A stretch of 64,000 bases of DNA, from assembly GCA_966250015.1 (NCBI GenBank), contig CBINFS010000006.1, forward strand, positions 88,869 to 152,868, given 5' to 3'. The notes beneath the pieces were generated by a model. The model worked only from the letters and a program-made list of their open reading frames with translations. It was not told the origin of the DNA and did not search any database. Both the position numbers and the translations under genes were made by a program. The stretch comes from CBINFS01 sp966250015. Its GTDB lineage: Bacteria; Bacteroidota; Rhodothermia; Rhodothermales; DASSAV01. Shown one piece after another: positions 8,821 to 17,776 of the stretch (positions are counted from its first letter, which is position 1; the number at the start of each line of letters is the position of its first letter).

Positions 8821-9156
8821 CTATCGGATCACTTCGGCAAGGGTGATGGGACGCGGGTCGTTCTTTTTCGAGAGCCGGAGTGACAGGAGGAGGTAATCGT
8901 CTGCTTTCCAGGATGACGTTACGAAACGATCGAACAGCCCGGCGTCGAGCATGCTGTGAAGCTCGTTTTTGATCGTACGGTTTGAGTAGAGCAGGCTGCT
9001 CGTCGAGCTGCCGTGGATGACCTTCACTACGGACCTTCCCCGTTCCGAAGCTAGTTTCAACGTTGCTACGGTTATGTCGATGGCATCGTCGAAAGTGGCG
9101 CCGTGCAGGTCGAGGGTGACTTTGGAGCCGTCGTCGGATACTCGTGGACCGTGCAT
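8821..9156 (-). CDS. Smr-domain protein
   Basis: 111 residues from ATG 9156. The LDLHG motif near residue 16 and the V-I-H-G-S segment near residue 47 are the signature of small MutS-related (Smr) domains, which bind or nick DNA or RNA. It lacks a MutS2 core and is a stand-alone Smr domain. It starts 16 bases after dnaE on the same strand, so the two are almost certainly co-transcribed. The frame is open far upstream inside dnaE, but that is a shadow of dnaE. Confidence 0.85.
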   Translation of the reverse strand: MHGPRVSDDGSKVTLDLHGATFDDAIDITVATLKLASERGRSVVKVIHGSSTSSLLYSNRTIKNELHSMLDAGLFDRFVTSSWKADDYLLLSLRLSKKNDPRPITLAEVIR

Positions 9157-9172
9157 TGCGAATGGATGGGTT

Positions 9173-12100
9173 TTATTCGCCTTCGAGGATGATGTTATCC
9201 TTCCCGAGTATGCGGGTAACCCCCTGCATAAGTTCCACAGTTGGTTCGAGCACGTATTTTCGCGCCCGGATGCGTTGCCGACCACCGGGTAACGCCGGGT
9301 CTTCGATGTCGAAGTAGACCTTGCACTGCCCACGGTGGGCGTCGCAGAGGGCGCGCAGCTCGTCGATCTGTTTAACGTCGAGCGTCTGTGGCGGGATGCG
9401 GAATACGATCGAGCGGACGAGCTGTTCGTGGACCTTCCACATCGGGAATACGTCCTGCGCGACGATCTTGACGGCGCCGCCCCGGACTTCGACCTCTCCC
9501 TTGACGAGCAGGATCTCGTCGACCTGTACGTAGTGTTGCACGCGGTCGAACACGGAGGAGAAGCAGACCACCTCGCCCTGGCCCTCAAAGTCTTCAATGG
9601 AGGCGAAGAGCATGGGTTTGCCGGTCTTCGTACTGCGCCGCTGGACGTCGGTGACGATCCCGATGAAACTATGAACGGGGCCGCGCGGCCCTCCGAAGCC
9701 GTTTCCGTTGCCGTAGCCGTTGGTGTGGCCGTTGCGGGCGGCGTACTGGAGCATCTCCTGCTCGAGGCGCTCGACGTCGCCGAGGCTGGCCGTCGCAAAG
9801 GCGCGCACTTCAGCGGTGTACGCTTCGAGCGGGTGCCCCGAGACGTAAAACCCGATCAGCTCTCGTTCGTGCTTCAGGAGGACGCTACGTGGCCACGGCG
9901 GCACGACCGGGAGGTTGGGTTCGAGAGTCGTTCCTTCACTGACACTACCTCCGAAAAGCGAGCTTTGGCCGGCCGCACGGTCGGCCTGTACCTTCTGGCC
10001 GTACTGGACAGCGTTGTCGATGGCCGCAGCAAGCTGCGCGCGGTGCCCTTCGAGGCAGTCCATCGCACCGACGCGCACCAGGCACTCCAGCGCCTTTTTG
10101 TTGACCACGCGCAGGTCGATTTCCCGGGTGAGGCCAAAGATCGTTTTAAACGGGCCCTTTTTCTTGCGGGCGGATACGATGGCTTCGATCGCGCCGAGCC
10201 CAACGCCCTTGATGGCACCGAGCCCGAACCGAACCTTTCCGTTCTCGACGGTGAAGTGGGCGTGGCTGTGGTTGATCGACGGAGGAAGCAGCTCGATGCC
10301 CATGTGCCGGGCTTCTTCGAGGACGACCGAGAGCTTTTTGGTGTCGCCCATCTCGTTCGTCATGGCTGCCGCCATGAACTCGGCCGGGTAGTGGGCCTTC
10401 AGATAGGCCGTCTGGTATGCGACGACGCTGTAGGCGGCGGCGTGCGACTTGTTGAAGCCGTAGCCCGCAAAAGCGGCCATGAGGTCGAAGACCTCGTTGG
10501 CTTTGGCCTCCGACACCCCCTTTGCAGCCGCGCCCTTGACGAAGATGGCGCGCTGCTTGTCCATCTCCTCCTTTTTCTTTTTACCCATTGCCCGGCGGAG
10601 GATGTCGGCGCCGCCGAGTGTGTAGCCGCCCATCACCTGGGCCATCTGCATGACCTGCTCCTGGTACACCGGAATCCCGAACGTGGGCTCGAGGATGGGC
10701 TTGAGCATCTCGTGGGGGTACTCGACCTTTTCTAAACCCTGCTTTCGCGCGATGTAGTGCGGGATCTGCTCCATCGGGCCCGGGCGGTAGAGCGCGTTCA
10801 TCGCGATGAGGTCGTCGATGTGCGTGGGTTTCAGCTTGCGCATCCACTCGCGCATGCCGCTTGACTCGAACTGGAAGATCGAAACGGTCTCACCACGCTG
10901 GAACAGCTCGAACGTTTTCTGGTCGTCGAGCGGGATGGCGTCGACGTCGATCTTTATCCCGTGGTTCTCTTCGATGAGCTGGAGCGTGTCGTTGATGAGG
11001 GTCAGCGTTTTGAGGCCCAGGAAGTCCATTTTGAGCAGGCCGAACGACTCGACCCACTTGCCGTCGTACTGCGTCGTGACGACGTCCTCCGACGCGGTTT
11101 TGCCCTTCGCAACGGCCACGGGCACGTAGTCGCTCACCTTGCCGGGGGCGATGATGACCCCTGCCGCGTGGACGCCGGTGTGCCGGGCCGAACCTTCGAG
11201 TACCCTGGCGTAGTGGATGAGCTTGCGGATCTGCGGGTTGGGATCCTGCTGGAGCTTTCTGAACTCGGGGACCTCCTGCAACGCTGTGTCGAGCGTGACT
11301 TTCGGCCCTTCGGGAATCATCTTGGCGATCCGGTCGGTTTCTGCCAGCGGAATATTGAGCACGCGGCCGACGTCCCGGATGACCGACCGGGCGCCCATCG
11401 TACCGAAGGTGATGATCTGGCAGACGTTTTCACGCCCGTATTTCTGGACGACGTAGTCGATCACTTTCCCCCTGCCGCGGTCGTCGAAGTCGATGTCGAT
11501 GTCAGGCATCGAGACGCGCTCGGGGTTCAGGAATCGTTCGAAGAGCAAGTCGTACCGAAGGGGATCGATGTTGGTGATACCGAGGCAGTAAGCGACACAG
11601 CTCCCGGCAGCCGAGCCGCGCCCGGGCCCCACGCTGACGTTCAGCTTACGCGCGGCGGTGGTGAAGTCCTGAACGATGAGGAAGTACCCTTCAAACCCCA
11701 TCTTCTGGATCACGTCGAGCTCGTAGTTCAACCGATCCACGATGTTCTGGGGCAGGCCGGGATAACGTTTCTTCGCGCCTTCGAAGACGAGGTGCCTCAA
11801 GTATGCCCCCATGTTGCCCCCGTATTCAGCGGGAATGGGGTAGTGAGGCATCAGGAGCTTACCCATCGGCAGCTCGAAGCTGCACTTCTCAGCCACTTCG
11901 ACGGTGTTCGTGAGCGAAACTTCGCGGGCGTCTGGCTCCAGATCGGTGAGCGCGGACTGCATCTCGTCGGCGCTCTTTAAGTAGAACTCCGAGTTGTCGA
12001 AACGCATCCGGTTGGGGTCATTTAGCTCCTTGCCCGTCTGGAGGCAAAGCAGGACGTCCTGTGCGGCGGCGTCGTTTTTTTCGACGTAGTGAACGTCGTT

Positions 12101-12700
12101 GGTCGCGATGATCTTGACGTTGTACTCCTTCGCCCACCTGAGCAAAACGGCGTTTACGCGCTTCTGGTCGGTGATGCCGTGATCCTGGATCTCGATGTAG
12201 TAGTCGTCTCCGAAGAGGTCGAGGTACCATTCGAACACCTCTCTTGCCGCATCTTCTCCGCGCTTGAGGATCAATTGCGGCACCTCGCCCTGGAGGCAGC
12301 AGGTCGTGGCTACGAGACCCGACGCGTGTTTTTTGAGGGTCTCACGGTCAATGCGTGGTTTGTAGTAATAACCGTCCGTGAACGCGATCGACGACAGGCG
12401 GATGAGGTTGCGGTAGCCTTCCTCGTTTTTGGCGAGCAGAACCTGGTGGTAACGCGTACGGTCGTTCCGGTCGTAGAGTCCGGACGGGGCAAGGTAAAAC
12501 TCGGAGCCGATGACGGGCAGGATGCCTGCTTTTTTTGCGGTGGTGTAAAACTCGGGGACGCCGTAAAGATTACCGTGGTCGGTGATCGCGAGGGCCTTCA
12601 TTTCCATTTCGGCCGCTCTTGTGATCAGCGTTTTGATCCGTGCCGCCCCGTCGAGAAGGGAATACTGGGTGTGGCAATGAAGGTGGGTAAAGTCGAGCAT
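9173..12700 (-). CDS. dnaE: DNA polymerase III alpha subunit
   Basis: 1175 residues, the replicative polymerase. The N-terminal PHP domain has HLHCHTQYSLLDG and ITDHGNLYG; the polymerase core contains GPGRGSAAGS and the catalytic PDIDIDFDDRGR motif; YRPGPM and YQEQVM follow; the C-terminus has an OB-fold region (VTDVQRRSTKTGKPM). The ATG at 12700 (M-L-D-F-T-H) is chosen over an in-frame TTG at 12715, because the PHP domain begins immediately. A 12-residue Asn/Gly-rich insert near residue 1000 is a likely flexible linker. It is followed by smr. Confidence 0.97.
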   Translation of the reverse strand: MLDFTHLHCHTQYSLLDGAARIKTLITRAAEMEMKALAITDHGNLYGVPEFYTTAKKAGILPVIGSEFYLAPSGLYDRNDRTRYHQVLLAKNEEGYRNLIRLSSIAFTDGYYYKPRIDRETLKKHASGLVATTCCLQGEVPQLILKRGEDAAREVFEWYLDLFGDDYYIEIQDHGITDQKRVNAVLLRWAKEYNVKIIATNDVHYVEKNDAAAQDVLLCLQTGKELNDPNRMRFDNSEFYLKSADEMQSALTDLEPDAREVSLTNTVEVAEKCSFELPMGKLLMPHYPIPAEYGGNMGAYLRHLVFEGAKKRYPGLPQNIVDRLNYELDVIQKMGFEGYFLIVQDFTTAARKLNVSVGPGRGSAAGSCVAYCLGITNIDPLRYDLLFERFLNPERVSMPDIDIDFDDRGRGKVIDYVVQKYGRENVCQIITFGTMGARSVIRDVGRVLNIPLAETDRIAKMIPEGPKVTLDTALQEVPEFRKLQQDPNPQIRKLIHYARVLEGSARHTGVHAAGVIIAPGKVSDYVPVAVAKGKTASEDVVTTQYDGKWVESFGLLKMDFLGLKTLTLINDTLQLIEENHGIKIDVDAIPLDDQKTFELFQRGETVSIFQFESSGMREWMRKLKPTHIDDLIAMNALYRPGPMEQIPHYIARKQGLEKVEYPHEMLKPILEPTFGIPVYQEQVMQMAQVMGGYTLGGADILRRAMGKKKKEEMDKQRAIFVKGAAAKGVSEAKANEVFDLMAAFAGYGFNKSHAAAYSVVAYQTAYLKAHYPAEFMAAAMTNEMGDTKKLSVVLEEARHMGIELLPPSINHSHAHFTVENGKVRFGLGAIKGVGLGAIEAIVSARKKKGPFKTIFGLTREIDLRVVNKKALECLVRVGAMDCLEGHRAQLAAAIDNAVQYGQKVQADRAAGQSSLFGGSVSEGTTLEPNLPVVPPWPRSVLLKHERELIGFYVSGHPLEAYTAEVRAFATASLGDVERLEQEMLQYAARNGHTNGYGNGNGFGGPRGPVHSFIGIVTDVQRRSTKTGKPMLFASIEDFEGQGEVVCFSSVFDRVQHYVQVDEILLVKGEVEVRGGAVKIVAQDVFPMWKVHEQLVRSIVFRIPPQTLDVKQIDELRALCDAHRGQCKVYFDIEDPALPGGRQRIRARKYVLEPTVELMQGVTRILGKDNIILEGE

Positions 12701-12828
12701 GAAAGAACTACTCAAACTAGCACGAGGATAGGGGAACTACAGGGTTGGCAAGGGGGCTTGCCGTACACATGCCCCCATCGACGGCTACAATGAACGGAGC
12801 AGCCGCCTGTGTTTTCAATGTGTGTGAG

Positions 12829-12838
12829 TATCTTGTTT
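12829..12838 (+). promoter_or_regulatory. Promoter-like -7 box upstream of the amino-acid-kinase-like gene
   Basis: TATCTTGTTT at 12829-12838, 99 bases before ATG 12938; similar to other boxes in the window. Confidence 0.3.
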
Positions 12839-12937
12839 ACAGTTTGAGGCGTATTCACCGGTCCCTCATCTTTTGGAGCGGGCACAACTGGAAACCGCGG
12901 GCGTGGAAACGGTCGTCGTGCCTTAAAAAATGGCAGT

Positions 12938-13675
12938 ATGCTCATGCCCGATAGAATCCATCTGTTTTACCTCGACCGGTACCACCTCGAACCGTTGTTC
13001 ATCCAGACGCTTGCCCGGTCAATCACGTCGGCCGGCGCCGACAAGAGACCCGCACCCAGAGGCCTGTTCGTTCATGGCAGCGGAGAGCGGGCGGAGCGGA
13101 TGCTCGAAGGCGAGGGATTCGACGTACACAGGACGCAGGGTGTGCTCGAGGTGCACTCGGCGCAAGAGGCCAGGATCGTCCATCGTGCGGTCGTCGAGAC
13201 GAACCGTGCCATTGCGGCCATTCTGACGAACACGGTGGTGCCGGCCGTCGGCCTACGTGGGTACGACCGTCACCTCATCGTGGACCGTCCAGGCGGGTTG
13301 GAGGTACAGGCGCCGGAATGGCTGCTTAACCTGGTCCGGAGCGGTGTATACCCGGTTGTTTCGGCGCAGGTGCTGGATGAAGGGGCCGAGACGGCACGTG
13401 ACGTCGATCCCGTCGAGGTATCGATCCGCCTGTCACGGGCGCTCGGGGCGAATACCGTTCGGGTCGTCATGTTTACCCGGACGAACCGCACGGGCATCCT
13501 GCGGGATGGGGAATACGTGAAGACCCTCGGGCTGGAATCGCTGGAGGGGTCAGAGGAAGTGGCCGATCCGGAGGCCCTTCGGCGCTTTGTTGAGGGCGGA
13601 TTGCCGGTTCTTCTGACGGGTCCGGCGGCTCTAAAAGGCGAAAATGGACCGTTTGGCACTCTCGTAGTAACTTGA
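12938..13675 (+). CDS. Amino-acid-kinase-fold protein resembling acetylglutamate kinase
   Basis: 245 residues. The V-H-G-S-G turn near residue 46, the VNKEI-like helix (V-E-T-N-R-A-I-A-A-I), the AVGLRGYD region and the ADTAA-like helix (D-P-V-E-V-S-I-R-L-S-R-A-L-G-A) followed by VVMFTRTNRTGIL align in order with N-acetylglutamate kinase (ArgB). However the N-terminal KxGG nucleotide-binding motif of the family is absent, and the first strand reads I-H-L-F-Y-L-D. So it may be inactive, regulatory, or use a different phosphoryl chemistry. No other arginine genes are near. Confidence 0.6.
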   Translation: MLMPDRIHLFYLDRYHLEPLFIQTLARSITSAGADKRPAPRGLFVHGSGERAERMLEGEGFDVHRTQGVLEVHSAQEARIVHRAVVETNRAIAAILTNTVVPAVGLRGYDRHLIVDRPGGLEVQAPEWLLNLVRSGVYPVVSAQVLDEGAETARDVDPVEVSIRLSRALGANTVRVVMFTRTNRTGILRDGEYVKTLGLESLEGSEEVADPEALRRFVEGGLPVLLTGPAALKGENGPFGTLVVT

Positions 13676-13722
13676 AACTCACAAATAAATGGCCTCAGGT
13701 GGCCTAAAACCGCGTATTTCGC

Positions 13723-13753
13723 TTGACACCTGAAAAAGAGTGGATTATGTTTC
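13723..13753 (+). promoter_or_regulatory. Promoter of the histone-like gene
   Basis: TTGACA at 13723-13728 and TATGTT at 13746-13751 with a 17-base spacer form a near-ideal sigma70-type promoter. The second box extended, TATGTTTC, also matches the Bacteroidota -7 consensus TAnnTTTG at seven of eight positions. Transcription would begin about 60 bases before the ATG at 13815. Confidence 0.7.
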
Positions 13754-13814
13754 GTTTCGTTAATCAACCCAAGCGGCAAATCAGGCCATTTTCCACACAA
13801 AAGGAGGACTAAAA

Positions 13815-13991
13815 ATGAGCAAATTCGAAGAGTTGAAAAATTTCGTCCTGCAGCAGGAACGTGACTTTACCCAATTCTACGAGAAAGGAAACAAAGCGGC
13901 CGGGACGCGTGTCCGCAAAGCGATGCAGCAGCTCAAGCAGATGGCACAGGACATTCGGGTCGAAATCCAGAACAAGAAGGGTGGGGAGTAA
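13815..13991 (+). CDS. Histone H1-like DNA-binding protein (Hc1 type, Bacteroidota form)
   Basis: 58 residues; a small basic helical protein containing the characteristic G-N-K-A-A-G-T-R-V-R-K segment of the Bacteroidota H1/Hc1-like family, which compacts the chromosome. The ATG at 13815 has a textbook ribosome-binding site AAGGAGG (13801-13807). It is monocistronic: its own promoter lies upstream and a terminator immediately downstream, consistent with an abundant nucleoid protein. Confidence 0.9.
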   Translation: MSKFEELKNFVLQQERDFTQFYEKGNKAAGTRVRKAMQQLKQMAQDIRVEIQNKKGGE

Positions 13992-14015
13992 GCTTTCTTC
14001 TATCTTTTTACCAGA

Positions 14016-14045
14016 AAGGCTGTGCCGGGTAGGCATGGCCTTTTT
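14016..14045 (+). terminator. Rho-independent terminator after the histone-like gene
   Basis: GGCTGTGCC (14018-14026) pairs with GGCATGGCC (14032-14040) with one weak pair, followed by TTTTT at 14041-14045. Confidence 0.8.
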
Positions 14046-14091
14046 GACTCTTAGTGGGGGCCGTGACGGCGCGGCTCTGGCGTCGGGGTGA

Positions 14092-16362
14092 ATGTTTAAC
14101 CCTATCCGAATACCGCCCATCCGGGATCGGGCGTATCTGACGACCCTCGGCGTCTACGTTGCCCTCGGCGTAATACTCTGGCAGATTCCGCTATTCAACA
14201 TTCTCCACGCCGAATCGTCGGCAGTGGTGGCGGCTATTTCGTTCTTCACCGCGGGTCTGTCGTCGCTCTCCTTTTTTCGCAGAGGTTCGGCATACGGCAT
14301 ACAGCTCTCCGATCAGGTCCTGGCGCTCCTCGTTCCGTGGTTCCTCCTGACCCTGTCACTCGTATGGACCCCGAACTGCGGTTACTTCCAGGGCCTGGCG
14401 TTTTTCGTGCTTTTTGCCGTTGCCGGGATACCTCTTGCCGTCTCGCTGGCATTTGCCGTCAACGCATTGAAGGTCCGATTCAAGCGGACGCTGTTTGTCG
14501 TGGCCGGAGTGTCGATTGCACTCTGTACCCTGGTATACGACCTATTCCTTCATCCCCAGTTTTTCGTTTACAACCACGTTTTTGGAGGCGTTCTTGGACC
14601 CATTTATGACGAGGAGTTGACGATCAGGCCGGGACTGATCGTTCTCAGAGTACTCTCCTTGCTCTGGGCCGTCGTGTTGTATCTGTTCGGGAGGCATCTC
14701 GAGAGCCGGAGAGAATCGGGTGGTATTCCGTTTCGCTATACAAAGGGCGTCGTGGCAGCCGTCCTGCCCATCGGCCTGATTTATCTCTTTTCGGCGCCGC
14801 TCGGGATCAACACCCCGGCCCGGTACACGCAGAAGGTGCTTGGGAGCGTCGTAAAGTCAGAGCATTTTGACATTTACTACGACGCGGAGTCGATCCGGCC
14901 GGACGACCTCGAACGGATCGTGCGGGATCACGAGTTCGAGTATGAGAGGTTGGCCAGGCTGCTCGATCTGGACGTAAACGGACGAATCCAGAGCTATCTC
15001 TATCCCGATGCAGAGACGAAGGCTCGGTTGACGGGATCGCGGTACACCGGTGTGGCGCCGGTCTGGCTCGGGAAGCCGCAGCTTCACATTTTGCTGAGCT
15101 CGTACGATGCCGTCTTCCCGCACGAGCTCGTCCACGTCTTCAGCAGGGAGGTTGGGCTTCCCATCTTTCGGGCGTCGTTACGGGTAGGGCTGGTCGAAGG
15201 GCTTGCCGTTGCGCTCGAGCCGCCGGACGGGATGCCTACGCCAGACGAGCAGGTCATCGCCGCAGCGTTGTGTGGTGTTGGTTACGAAGGAGGAAGTGAT
15301 CTGGATCTCGCGGAGGAGCTGGCGGCCACCCTGTCACCATCGGGATTCTGGACGGGCAGGGGATCAGTCTCGTACACCACCATGGGGTCATTCGTCCGGT
15401 ATCTCTTTGACGCCTACGGTGCGGACCGGCTGAAGAAGGTCTATGCGACGGGGGCGTTCGAAAAAGTGTATGGCAAGTCAGTATACCATCTGGCGGCCGA
15501 ATGGCAGGAGCACTTGCTTGGGATGAAGGCGATTGCCTCGGAGGCCGGTCCGTTGGTCGGGAGACGATTTACGATCCCCTCGCTGTTCGAGAAGCGGTGT
15601 CCGCACTATCTGCCGCCTCACGTTCGGTACTACCGTGCGGCGGTGAGAGATTTTCGGGATGGCGATACCACGCAGGCGCTCGTCAACCTCGAAAAGTCAC
15701 TGGATAAGGCGCCTACGTACGTTCCATCCCTGTCGTTTCTATCACAGGTGTTGCTGATGGAGGAGGCCGCAGCGGAAGTGCTGAAACGGCTGGATACGCT
15801 CGAAATCACGCGTGCTACTCCCGTTCTTGCCGTCGCAGCCGGGGATGCGGCTGTGCTAATGCGGCGATCTGACGTTGCAAGGGCGTACTACGAAACGGCT
15901 TACCACCGGCTTCCACTGTACGCGCACGCCAGCCGCAGCACCGTCCTGACGCGCCTGGAACTGGTCGACAGGCCGGAGGTGGTACGCGTGTTGACCTCCG
16001 GTAAGGATTATGAAGCGCAGGCGGAAGAATTGGAGGATCTGAGGATTGTTAATCGGGCTGTAGCTAACGTTTATGCGGATCTTCTTGCCGGCGCCGGGAA
16101 ATACGAACAGGCAGCGGACAATTTGCGTATAGTTACAGATGACCCTCAGGCGGGCTGGCCATTTGGCAGAAAAGCGGAGCTCGACCGTGAATGGTTGACG
16201 AGGCAGGCTCAGTATTTATTCCTGGGTGGTTTCCTCGATCAGGCACTGGAACTCGTCGAAGTGGCGATTCGTGCGTATAATCGGATTGGAGATCGGAATG
16301 AAAGTGCCCGGCTGGAGCACTTTGCAGACCGAATACGATGGGAGAGAAGACATCGTAGTTAA
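14092..16362 (+). CDS. Membrane-anchored metallopeptidase (peptidase MA-like) with C-terminal TPR region
   Basis: 756 residues in three parts. Residues 1-250 contain about six or seven hydrophobic segments. Residues about 255-470 are a gluzincin-type zinc peptidase domain: F-P-H-E-L-V-H-V gives HExxH (H344, E345, H348) and the third ligand is E369 in L-V-E-G-L-A-V. Residues about 510-750 are helical repeats of TPR type (YYRAAVRDFRDGDTTQALVNLEKSL, later QALELVEVAIRAY). The enzyme is predicted to sit in the inner membrane with the peptidase and TPR parts outside, probably in envelope protein processing. Substrate unknown. RBS is weak (GGGGTGA before ATG 14092). Confidence 0.75.
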   Translation: MFNPIRIPPIRDRAYLTTLGVYVALGVILWQIPLFNILHAESSAVVAAISFFTAGLSSLSFFRRGSAYGIQLSDQVLALLVPWFLLTLSLVWTPNCGYFQGLAFFVLFAVAGIPLAVSLAFAVNALKVRFKRTLFVVAGVSIALCTLVYDLFLHPQFFVYNHVFGGVLGPIYDEELTIRPGLIVLRVLSLLWAVVLYLFGRHLESRRESGGIPFRYTKGVVAAVLPIGLIYLFSAPLGINTPARYTQKVLGSVVKSEHFDIYYDAESIRPDDLERIVRDHEFEYERLARLLDLDVNGRIQSYLYPDAETKARLTGSRYTGVAPVWLGKPQLHILLSSYDAVFPHELVHVFSREVGLPIFRASLRVGLVEGLAVALEPPDGMPTPDEQVIAAALCGVGYEGGSDLDLAEELAATLSPSGFWTGRGSVSYTTMGSFVRYLFDAYGADRLKKVYATGAFEKVYGKSVYHLAAEWQEHLLGMKAIASEAGPLVGRRFTIPSLFEKRCPHYLPPHVRYYRAAVRDFRDGDTTQALVNLEKSLDKAPTYVPSLSFLSQVLLMEEAAAEVLKRLDTLEITRATPVLAVAAGDAAVLMRRSDVARAYYETAYHRLPLYAHASRSTVLTRLELVDRPEVVRVLTSGKDYEAQAEELEDLRIVNRAVANVYADLLAGAGKYEQAADNLRIVTDDPQAGWPFGRKAELDREWLTRQAQYLFLGGFLDQALELVEVAIRAYNRIGDRNESARLEHFADRIRWERRHRS

Positions 16363-16435
16363 GGTATTTGAATCTGGTTCAATGTCCGGAGGCTCCAGGA
16401 GGCGCCTGTTTTGCAACACACAAAATCGGAAGATC

Positions 16436-17770
16436 ATGGGCAACAAACGGAACAGGCGCTTTGCGTACGTACCGCTCGTGCGGTGGGTGATCCTGCTGGC
16501 TTTTCTCGTCGCCGGATGCGCCGGGACGAAGGAGACCGAGGAGGGTGAGGAGAGGAGAGTGGCCCGGCGGCAGCCGCCTCCGGTGGATCGGTTCGAGATC
16601 AATCTACACGAGGACGATCCCGCCGTGCGGACGGTTCAGCTCTATACCGGGTCCGACGAGTCGATGATACCCATCCTCATAGCCGGCTCGAACGAGCAGC
16701 TCACGCTCGAGTTTGACGTCATGGGCCTGACCGGCCGGCCGCTCTCGGTTTACTTTTACCACGCCGACCGTGAGTGGAAGCGAGATCTATCTCCTCCGGA
16801 GTACATGGCTTCCTTTCAACGGGACGACCTGCTCGATTTTACCACGTCTCGCGCCACCGAGGCCAACTACGTGCACTACACGTACCGCTTTCCGAACAAT
16901 GCGGTCGGTTTTCGAATCAGCGGGAACTACATCGTGCGGGTGACGGAGCAGGGGCAGGAAGACGCGGTGCTTTTCGAACGGCCTTTCTTCGTCTCCGAGC
17001 AGTCCGCGACGCCGGAGATGGCGTCGCAGCAGGTAATGGTAGGGGGAAGGGGGTTTCCGTCGATCGTTCCCATTCTCCAGTTCATGCCGCCGAGCTCTAT
17101 CGCAGGAAGCTCGTTCGACTATGACGTATGTTTCGTGCAGAACGGAAGGATCGAGCTTGCCAGATGCACGAACGAGGTGGACCTCGCCGCACAACCGCTC
17201 ATGCGGTTCTACCTCCAACCTGAGCATGCTTTCGATAGCGACGTGGCCAACTACTACCTCGACTTCCGGGATCTTCGGGTCGGCGGGCAAATCGAGGACG
17301 TCGATTTCGGCGAGCAACCCGTACGGGTGATCCTCGAGCCGGATTACGCGAGCTTTCCGGCGAGCGGGATCGCACCGAAGCTCAACGGTCAGACGGTCAT
17401 TTCAGGCTCGCGTGCCGTGGCAGAGCACGACCTGTCGTCGGAGTACGCAAACGTTAGATTCTGTTTCGTCCCGCCCGACGAGAAGCCGCTGATGGGAGAC
17501 CTTTACATCATGGGGAGCTTCAACGGCTGGCGTCGCGATCCGGCGTACAGGATGGAATGGCAACCCGAACGGGCGCGATACGAGATCGACGTTTTGCTGA
17601 AACAGGGCGAGTATGAATACCGGTACTACTCGACCGACCGGAGCCTGCAGGAGCATCTGATGACGGCGCCGCCCCGATCGGAGAACCTCTACACGGCGCT
17701 GATTTACTACTCAGACATCAGCCTCAGCACCGACCGGTTGATAGGAGTAGGTGGAATGCTCGTCCGTTGA
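16436..17770 (+). CDS. DUF5103 lipoprotein (T9SS plug-type)
   Basis: 444 residues from ATG 16436. N-terminus is basic, then hydrophobic, then lipobox V-A-G-C (Cys about residue 26). The body matches DUF5103, described as the type IX secretion plug domain in Bacteroidota, including the VQLYTGSDES-type strand and YVHYTYRFPNN. The C-terminal 100 residues contain an E-set/CBM48-like domain with LYIMGSFNGW. It likely sits at the outer membrane and supports T9SS secretion. It starts 73 bases after the metallopeptidase gene and is probably in the same transcript. Confidence 0.8.
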   Translation: MGNKRNRRFAYVPLVRWVILLAFLVAGCAGTKETEEGEERRVARRQPPPVDRFEINLHEDDPAVRTVQLYTGSDESMIPILIAGSNEQLTLEFDVMGLTGRPLSVYFYHADREWKRDLSPPEYMASFQRDDLLDFTTSRATEANYVHYTYRFPNNAVGFRISGNYIVRVTEQGQEDAVLFERPFFVSEQSATPEMASQQVMVGGRGFPSIVPILQFMPPSSIAGSSFDYDVCFVQNGRIELARCTNEVDLAAQPLMRFYLQPEHAFDSDVANYYLDFRDLRVGGQIEDVDFGEQPVRVILEPDYASFPASGIAPKLNGQTVISGSRAVAEHDLSSEYANVRFCFVPPDEKPLMGDLYIMGSFNGWRRDPAYRMEWQPERARYEIDVLLKQGEYEYRYYSTDRSLQEHLMTAPPRSENLYTALIYYSDISLSTDRLIGVGGMLVR

Positions 17771-17776
17771 CGCGTG

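Noticed and set aside
9335..10735. Long plus-strand open frame (466 codons) inside dnaE
   Set aside because: It is antisense to a clear dnaE and arises from GC-rich codons; it has no motif, start context or RBS, and its translation is low-complexity.
10961..11980. Second long plus-strand open frame inside dnaE
   Set aside because: Same reason as the frame at 9335-10735; its residue composition is typical of an antisense shadow.
12747..12762. Short hairpin GGCAAG...CTTGCC upstream of dnaE
   Set aside because: Only a 6-bp stem with no T-tract or conserved context; treated as chance.
12712..12945. 77-codon minus frame between dnaE and the amino-acid-kinase-like gene
   Set aside because: Rare composition (Pro/Arg/Cys) and no start context; more likely dnaE leader DNA.
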